A DNA stretch of 64,000 nt from contig BAAHQB010000092.1 of the NCBI GenBank assembly GCA_054601695.1, positions 248,001 to 312,000 of the forward strand, in the 5' to 3' direction. The notes below the pieces were generated by a model. It searched no databases. It had not been told where the DNA came from and was given only the letters and a program-made list of their open reading frames with translations. The translations under genes were made by a program, and so were the position numbers. Positions 48,063-64,000 of this stretch are shown one piece after another; the first letter of the stretch is position 1; each line of letters begins with the position of its first letter. This stretch comes from Amorphochlora amoebiformis. Taxonomy: Eukaryota; Cercozoa; Chlorarachniophyceae.

Positions 48063-49395
48063 CATATATGTGCATTTCTAACATATTTATACATGTATAC
48101 ATCAAACTCCAAATCTGAAGAAAAGGTTGTATTTGCATACATACATGTTCTTGTGTAGTGACTCTCTCACCGAGTTTCGCATTTGAGCTTCGGATAGTTT
48201 CTTGCGCAGTACCCTGTATAATTTGTGTTTACGCCATCATGCACAGTATCATGTAATGCGTTACGATTGGACTGGTCAACTTGGACAGGAAAGTACGAGA
48301 AAACTGATGACTAGGGAAGCAGGTATGTTCAGGGGGGGTGCAGAGGTGCAGATGAAAGGAAATACCTAATCTCCTCGACCTGATCCACTATAGCTTCGTC
48401 CTGAAAAGTTCATAGTCAGTGGTATGGGTGTTGTCGGCTTGGTGTTTCTTTGCAGCATGAGGTATAAAGAGCGTCGTTACCTGCATTTTAATTCTTTTCA
48501 GGCCCAGAGATTGGCGTTGGCGGGCAGCCACCACGATTCGTCTCAAACGTTCCAGAATACCTAAGGCATGAATTCAGCCCGTGGTATACCCAGCTAGCTG
48601 ATGTGAGTTACCATCTACTGGAGCATCTGGAATTGAAGAATCCCTTCCCAGCTGATGGTTATGGTGTTAGTCTTCCGAATTTGCCCTTAGTGAGTAACCT
48701 TCTCTTCCTCTTTGCGCAGAATCCCGTCAATATCCCGGATTTCACAGGCCAATTTCCTCTTGAACTGTGCACGCTCATCGGCCCGTACCCTCTCCATTTC
48801 CACTCTATCCCTCTGAATTTGCTCCTTGAGTTCCCAATTGATATGCTTATATCTCTCGCGCTCAGCCTGTATGGTGCTTTGTAGAGACTTCTCGACATTT
48901 CGTGTGTGCTCCTTTGCGTCGTGAAGCTAAGATATGATTTACAGCCTGAATGAAGCGCTCGGTTAAAGTACAGTTGGGTGGTGTATGACCTGTTGACGGA
49001 GCTGTAGCGTCAGTGCTTTCCAATTCACGTCTGCAGTTTTATTTCCGCTGTTTTGCCTACTCGTGGACATGGTTAGTGAAGGCTTATCTCGTAGCCTCAT
49101 CGATTGCGTCTGTCTTGTGCTCTGAGGCCTAGCTGCGCTCTTGGAGCGAGTCTTCTCCACCTTGACTGTTCTTCCCATTCTGGAAGCCAAGCTGGAAGTC
49201 TCCCTGGATGGTAGGAGGGCTGATTTCGACAGATGATCCTGTTTTTGCTGCTTCGATTCAGACTTTCCATACTGCTTATGTGGTTTCATACCCTATGAAA
49301 GAAAATAATATCATCTTGATATGTGTATTATGTATGTGTATATACGTATATATATATATATATATAAATATATTTAATAAATGTGTATGTATATT

Positions 49396-49457
<62 letters not shown>

Positions 49458-49567
49458 TATGATCTGTACAAGAAATATATGTAATGTATATTGTTTTATA
49501 ATTAATATATATATATATATGACGTATATATAATATATATATATATATATGTATATATGTGTATATA

Positions 49568-49639
<72 letters not shown>

Positions 49640-49712
49640 TATGTATGTATGTATATATATATATATGTGACATATATATATATATATATATATATAGAAT
49701 ATATATATATAT

Positions 49713-49770
<58 letters not shown>

Positions 49771-49871
49771 TTACTCTTATATATATATATATATACTATA
49801 TATATATATATAGTATGTAATTGCGTACAATATATATATACATATATATATATATATATTATGTAATTACC

Positions 49872-49922
<51 letters not shown>

Positions 49923-49937
49923 TATATATATAATATA

Positions 49938-49973
<36 letters not shown>

Positions 49974-50747
49974 TGTCTATGTGTGTATGTATATATGCGT
50001 GTGTTTGTATGTGTTTCTATAATTAGTCGGTATGTACCTTGACTAGAGCTTTTACACAATCGGATGATTGCAAGAATTCAGAGAGTTGATAGTCGATGGG
50101 GTGAGCAAACTCCGCCGAAAAATGATGATCGTTCTGGAGCGTTAGCACAAAGGTTAGTTGGGTTTTCCTTCCGGAGAGGCGGTGACATTAGCTCAGGTTA
50201 AATTCAGAGTTGTAGACGAGTTGGAAATCCGTCGGAATGTATGGCCGGGAGTTGGAAAGGAAGGGTTAAGTCACCTTGAGGCAGTACATGAAGTACAGGA
50301 GTACCAAGAGGTGGTATAGGGGTCTCCAGTTTCCCTTTTTGGCCTCCTCAATGGGGAAACTCCTTAAAGGTAACTTAAGTTGGACACATATTGATTTTAC
50401 AGTCTTCCATGCTGTATCTATCTGCCAGTCGAACCGGGAACCCCGACCCAATATCTTGTCGATCCCCTGGAATACACCAATCAGGAGGGTATCAGTAATT
50501 CGGTGATCATACCATACAATCCACTATTTTCGGCCATATGGACTTGAATATTAGCAGAATTCCTTGACCATCCTGAGTAGAGAAACGATGTAAACTAGCA
50601 AACAAACCACTCGTTGGCGTGTTTCACAACCTTTAGCTCCTCAATTCGACCTATTATCGTACCGGAAACTACGGATGCCCAGTCCAGAAGTTCCTGCCTG
50701 CCAATGGCCTTCTTTCTGGCTGACCTTGAGCGTGGTATTCTCTTCAT
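44662..50747 (-). CDS. Gene F: calponin-homology-like domain plus coiled-coil protein, 794 residues
   Basis: All 19 exons join in phase: 50747-50631 (ATG), 50572-50513, 50466-50275, 50133-50038, 49292-48990, 48926-48699, 48651-48612, 48560-48481, 48400-48366, 48213-48171, 46996-46859, 46803-46552, 46494-46339, 45662-45549, 45474-45427, 45362-45291, 45231-45139, 45035-44929, 44872-44662 (TAA). Residues about 18-150 look like a calponin-homology fold of the EB1/NDC80-like type: [57 protein letters not shown] and [17 protein letters not shown]. Such domains commonly bind microtubules or actin. A Lys/Arg/Ser linker follows (about 156-240), then heptad-rich coiled coils (about 257-400 and 620-794). 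A cytoskeletal, ciliary or centrosomal role is inference. Head-to-head with gene G. Most introns are 54-80 bp; four are swollen by (AT)n. Confidence 0.85.
45763..45945. repeat. TTAGGG/TTAGCG tract in a gene F intron
   Basis: GTTAGGGTTAGCGTTAG units between exons 46494-46339 and 45662-45549; CCCTAA/CGCTAA on the sense strand. Confidence 0.92.
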
Positions 50748-50785
50748 CCAGCTAAAGCGGGAAGCAGTTGCAGTGTTCGGTCCCC
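50748..50785. promoter_or_regulatory. 38-bp gap between divergent start codons of genes F and G
   Basis: Only 38 bases separate the two ATGs. The minus-strand side has a TTCCCGCTTTAG stretch and no TATA-like motif. A bidirectional promoter must overlap coding sequence, or one gene starts at an unseen upstream exon. Confidence 0.55.
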
Positions 50786-56480
<5,695 letters not shown>

Positions 56481-57114
56481 CCAGTTAAACTAGTTAAAAT
56501 CCGTTAGTTTTATACTTAGTTAATTGTACGTTATTTAATGTTCATGAATGATTAAAACTCTAGAAATTTCTTCAAGTTCTCAGATGTGCTCAACTGAGAT
56601 ATCTACTATATCTACTATATACGTAAAAACATAATCTAGCTACTCGATTATTAGCTACCTTCGAGGGGGTAGCGCTGGCAAGAACTTAGTGTCATAATTG
56701 TCGAGAATCTAGAGAATGTACACTACTAGTAGTCTAACCGTATGATATGTTCAATCTAGCAATGCCAACCTCTAACCTAGCTAACTACTACTAGTACTGG
56801 TCCAACCGTATATGCTAGATACCATGATTATTCTGGTTTTCAGTGTACGAAGGCTTTTGGTATACTAGGGTCTTAGGTCCTGTGTAAGACACGGCTAGAC
56901 GGCAGTGGCAATTTGTAACTCAAGTCATACTCGCCGTTACTCAGGTTATTAGAGGTAATGGTGGTTACTTACAGCCCAGTTTAGTAACGGTCTGACTATA
57001 TAGCTCTCAGTGCTGGCAATAAAGCTCCAGTATCTAGAGAATTCGTATTTTTTTTAACAGAATTTATAAATTTAAATTCAAAACTTGGAGGATAAATTCC
57101 GTGATCCAACCTAG
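56481..57114. other. Gene G to gene H interval
   Basis: Unique sequence without (AT)n. It is dense in CTAG words (for example ACTAGTAGTCTA at 56725 and TCTAGCAATG near 56755), like the E/F gap. No exon seen. Probably the gene G 3' UTR and gene H 5' region. Confidence 0.55.
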
Positions 57115-57348
57115 CTCAGACTAGAAGCGAATAAACGCGTTGCGAGAGCACTCTTGAGCAGTGTGTCGGAAACAGTGGCGGGGTACATGCAGAGGTTTGA
57201 TAAGTTAGCCATGTGGGCCTGGACTGGTAATGATATTCATGAATTCAGCCCGCGTCCGCTGGTCGTTTTTGAAGTCGCCTCCGAGTTTGCTTGTGACCTG
57301 GGTGAGTATTTATAAATATATTTATGTGAATGTATGTAGATATATATG

Positions 57349-57379
<31 letters not shown>

Positions 57380-57519
57380 GTATATAAAGTGTAAGCACAT
57401 AAATGCACATACATATATACATATATATGTATGTGTGTATATATGTATATATATATATATATATGCGTATATGTATTATTTATATATATATATATATATA
57501 TATGTATTATATATACATG

Positions 57520-57551
<32 letters not shown>

Positions 57552-57680
57552 GTATTGTATATACATATATATACATACATGTATGCGTACATACATGTAT
57601 GTATGGATAGATATGCGTATACATTATGAGTTTGTATGTACGCACAGACATGTGCACACATTACATGTATATATTTATAC

Positions 57681-57714
<34 letters not shown>

Positions 57715-57992
57715 GTATGTGTGTGTATATATCATCTTTATCCCCTTATCTAATTTTATATATGTAAACCGGAAGATGAATACATTACATATAATATATA
57801 TACATACATATATATATATATATATATATGCAAAAGATAAACACATATTTATATACATACAGTGTGTACACAAAGATAAATAAATATCTATTTTCTAATA
57901 GAAGATATACATAATAAGGGAAAGTTCATTTTTATACTGCATATACCGTAGACGACGCGTGGTCTTGTATGCCTCTTGTTTTAACGCAATGA
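57115..57992 (+). CDS. Gene H: partial gene, one long exon and a likely terminal exon
   Basis: Exon 57115-57301 has acceptor CCAACCTAG and strong donor GTGAGT. It encodes 62 residues without a stop, including [40 protein letters not shown] and [14 protein letters not shown]. It may be internal, or coding may begin at the ATG at 57187. In the required phase, the next exon 57952-57992 (acceptor ATACCGTAG) reads [12 protein letters not shown] then TGA. Another frame of the same block ([18 protein letters not shown]) also looks coding, so the 3' structure is uncertain. The 57302-57951 intron is AT/GT microsatellite. No family was recognised. Upstream exons, if any, were not found between 56481 and 57114. 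Confidence 0.5.
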
Positions 57993-58122
57993 TGGGTCGC
58001 ATTTATAACAACCTATATATATATATGTATGTATTATATATATATATATATATCTATATATATATGTGTGAGTATATACTACAATGTAAATACACATATA
58101 TTACACACACATGTGTTATATA

Positions 58123-58198
<76 letters not shown>

Positions 58199-58276
58199 GT
58201 AATGTGTACATATATATGTGTGTATGTGTGTCAGTGTGTATACATATATTGTCGTATAGTTTTTTGTGTGCACAAA

Positions 58277-58357
<81 letters not shown>

Positions 58358-58427
58358 GACATATTAAATAAATACACACACACACACATATGTATATACA
58401 TACACACACATATATATATATATATAC

Positions 58428-58458
<31 letters not shown>

Positions 58459-58528
58459 ACATAGAAGCATACATACATACATACATACAGACATGCGAAT
58501 CTCATATACTACATATAAACTAATTCTA

Positions 58529-59370
58529 ACTTATACATATACATACACATATCACACAACATTATATTAATATATCGCGTTCGATATAACTTATACATAT
58601 ACATACACATATTACACAACATTATATTAATATATCGCGTTCGATATATCTTATACATATACATACACATATTACACAACATTATATTAATATATCGCGT
58701 TCGATATAACTTATACATATACATACACATATTACACAACATTATATTAATATATCGCGTTCGATATATCTTATACATATACATACACATATTACACAAC
58801 ATTATATTAATATATCGCGTTCGATATAACTTATACATATACATATACATATTACACAACATTATATTAATATATAGCGTTCGATATAACTTATACATAT
58901 ACATATACATATTACACAACATTATATTAATATATCGCGTTCGATATATCTTATACATATACATACACATATTACACAACATTATATTAATATATCGCGT
59001 TCGATATAACTTATACATATACATATACATATTACGCAACATTATATTAATATATCGCGTTCGATATATCTTATACATATACATACACATGTTACACAAC
59101 ATTATATTAATATATCGCGTTCGATATAACTTATACATATACATATACATATTACACAACATTATATTAATATATAGCGTTCGATATAACTTATACATAT
59201 ACATATACATATTACACAACATTATATTAATATATCGCGTTCGATATATCTTATACATATACATACACATATTACGCAACATTATATTAATATATAGCGT
59301 TCGATATAACTTATACATATACATATACATATTACGCAACATTATATTAATATATAGCGTTCGATATACC
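58529..59370. repeat. 60-bp satellite, 14 copies, with 300-bp higher-order period
   Basis: The unit contains ATTATATTAATATATCGCGT followed by TCGATAT and TTATACATATACATACACAT. Copies keep exact 60-bp register. Variant sites (ATATC/ATAAC, CACACAT/ATACAT, CGCG/AGCG) recur every five units from about the fifth copy on. The 277 aa frame with 20-residue periodicity on the minus strand is a by-product. Confidence 0.95.
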
Positions 59371-59377
59371 TTAGTGA

Positions 59378-59705
59378 TACTCTTATTATTATATTATTCG
59401 TACTATATATACTTGAATAGAACTCACTACACGTATACATATTACAACATTGTGTTAACTATAGCGTTGGATACATTTTACGTTATTATTAAGATTAGGG
59501 TTAGGGTAGGGCTAGGGTTAGGGTTAGAGTTAGGGTTAGGGTTAGGGTTAGGGTTAGGGTTACGGTTAGAGTTAGGGTTAGGGTTAGGGTTAGGGTTAGA
59601 GTTTTACTCTTATTATTATATTACGTACTATATATACTTGAATAGAACTCACTACACATATACATATAACATTGTGTTAAGTATAGCGTTGGATATATTT
59701 TAAGT
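59378..59705. repeat. Two-copy 100-bp duplication around a TTAGGG tract
   Basis: ACTCTTATTATTATATTA...GTTGGATACATTTTACG at about 59378-59485 recurs at about 59605-59705 with some substitutions. TTAGGG repeats follow each copy. Confidence 0.9.
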
Positions 59706-60010
59706 TAGGATTAAGATTAAGGTTAGGGTTAGGGCTAGGGTTAGGGTTAGGGTTAGGGTTAGGGTTAGAGTTAGAGTTAGGGACAGGGTTAGGGTTAGAG
59801 TTAGGGACAGGGTTAGGGCTAGGGCTAGGGTTAGGGTTAGGGTTAGGGTTAGGGTTACGGTTAGAGTTAGAGTTAGGGTTAGGGTTAGGGACAGGGTTAG
59901 GTATAGGGTTAGGGTACGGTTAGGGATAGGGTTATGGTTAGGGTTATGATTAGGGTTAGGGTTAGGGTTAGGGTTAGGGTTAGGGGTAGTTGTAGGTGAG
60001 TGGTCAGGGT
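59488..60010. repeat. TTAGGG-like tracts
   Basis: Two blocks (59488-59603, 59703-60010) of TTAGGG with GGGACAG and GGGCTA variants. On the minus strand, the direction of gene J, they read CCCTAA. Confidence 0.93.
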
Positions 60011-60109
60011 AAGGGTTTTGGATAGAAGTTGAGTTATACTGCAACGTCTTTTGTTTCGAGTATAAACGATAGGGAAGCCCATATTTGTTCGGTCAGTCTG
60101 AAGATATAC

Positions 60110-60140
<31 letters not shown>

Positions 60141-60173
60141 GTATATATGTATGTATATATATATATACTATAT

Positions 60174-60215
<42 letters not shown>

Positions 60216-60295
60216 TTTATGTGTTATGTATAAGTATAAATGATAGGGAAGCCCACATTTGTTCGGTGAGTCTGAAGGCATATTATATATACATA

Positions 60296-60350
<55 letters not shown>

Positions 60351-60486
60351 ATGTGTGTGTATATATATATTTTTTTATATGTTATGTATGTATATGTATA
60401 TATATATATATATATATGTTGTGTATATATATATATATATATATAATATATAACTATATTTATATTATGTTGTTTATGTATGTATA

Positions 60487-60551
<65 letters not shown>

Positions 60552-60556
60552 TTCAC

Positions 60557-63070
<2,514 letters not shown>

Positions 63071-63074
63071 CTGG

Positions 63075-63160
<86 letters not shown>

Positions 63161-63212
63161 GTGTGTGTGTGTAATTAACACAAAATGGTGCTCACAGTAG
63201 CTATGAAGGCTG

Positions 63213-63251
<39 letters not shown>

Positions 63252-63291
63252 ACATATATATATATATATATATAAATATATATATATATAT

Positions 63292-63340
<49 letters not shown>

Positions 63341-63381
63341 AATTAACACAAAATGGTTCTCACAGTAGTCTATGCAGGCTG

Positions 63382-63428
<47 letters not shown>

Positions 63429-63471
63429 GTGTGTGTGTAATTAACACAAAATGGTTATGGAGGCTGATATC

Positions 63472-63518
<47 letters not shown>

Positions 63519-63551
63519 GAGATATACATGTATATTATATGCATGTATTCA

Positions 63552-63601
<50 letters not shown>

Positions 63602-63685
63602 ATATATAATATGTGTGTGTGTGTGTGTTGTGTGTGTGTGTTGTGTGTGTGTGTGTGTGTAAAAAGTAATGCACAAATACGTACA

Positions 63686-63727
<42 letters not shown>

Positions 63728-63815
63728 TATATATGTATGTGTGAAAAATGTTATTATTTATGTAACTACATTATGTGTGTACATATGTACACATACATAC
63801 ATACATATATATATG

Positions 63816-63846
<31 letters not shown>

Positions 63847-64000
63847 ATATAACATACATAGAAATGTTATTTTACAATATTATATAACAGTTATATTCAT
63901 ACATTTATATTATTCTTTATATATATATATTTATATATACATAGATATAATATATATATATATATGTTTATATACATATATATATATATATATAATATAT

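Noticed and set aside
58509-59342. 277 aa frame with 20-residue repeats
   Set aside because: Arises because the satellite unit is 60 bp, a multiple of three; composition is Met/Tyr/Ile-rich with no splice context.
60026-60091. Plus-strand exon reading [20 protein letters not shown] with donor GTCAGT
   Set aside because: The minus-strand gene J chain uses the homologous block at 60595-60557 in phase with a clear transmembrane exon, and the strand bias of the flanking tracts agrees with minus.

Overview
The window is nuclear DNA of an intron-rich eukaryote, most likely a unicellular one. This rests on many short, phase-consistent exons (21-300 bp) with GT-AG and a few GC-AG introns, native introns of about 54-80 bp, all three standard stop codons in use, gene gaps as small as 38-125 bp, and no ribosome-binding sites or operons. 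Most bases are simple sequence: (AT)n almost everywhere, long CT/GA tracts and degenerate CCCTAA (telomere-like) tracts. Almost all long open frames in the window are poly-Tyr/Ile, poly-Ser/Leu or poly-Arg/Glu readings of these repeats and are not genes. I cannot name the species. The real genes appear only when short exons between microsatellites are joined by splice sites and reading phase.

Layout: gene A (-, 91-6589), basic helical protein; gene B (-, 6714-15238), about 530 aa with a Trp/Arg-rich helical region; gene C (+, 15361-20659), degenerate EF-hand plus possible BRCT-like segment; gene D (+, 21480-30091), helical, unrecognised; gene E (+, 30169-43723), 25 exons, about 593 aa, unrecognised; gene F (-, 44662-50747), 19 exons, 794 aa, N-terminal calponin-homology-like domain plus long coiled coils; gene G (+, 50786-56480), a membrane protein of about 300 aa; gene H (+, 57115 to about 57992), partial; gene J (-, 60557-63070), partial membrane protein. 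B/C and F/G are head-to-head pairs (122 bp between known coding ends for B/C, 38 bp between start codons for F/G). D and E are 77 bp apart, with two TGACGTCA palindromes between them. E and F converge on a 0.94-kb gap holding a long inverted repeat. H and J converge on a 60-bp satellite with a 300-bp higher-order period.

The main unusual observation is how introns and microsatellites relate. Many introns are almost pure (AT)n bounded directly by splice sites (GTATATAT...ATATAG). In at least fifteen places the 3' end of an exon, with its 5' splice site, is duplicated downstream inside its own intron, up to seven copies, each copy separated by (AT)n. Acceptor-side duplicates also occur. CT and CCCTAA tracts lie mostly so that the pyrimidine-rich strand is the sense strand of the host gene, as if acting as oversized polypyrimidine tracts and branch-point (CTAAC) arrays. 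No tRNA, rRNA, CRISPR array, transposase or reverse transcriptase was seen. No biochemical pathway links the genes; F (CH/coiled coil), B (Sfi1/IQ-like) and C (EF-hand) would fit a cytoskeletal or centriolar theme, but that is inference.
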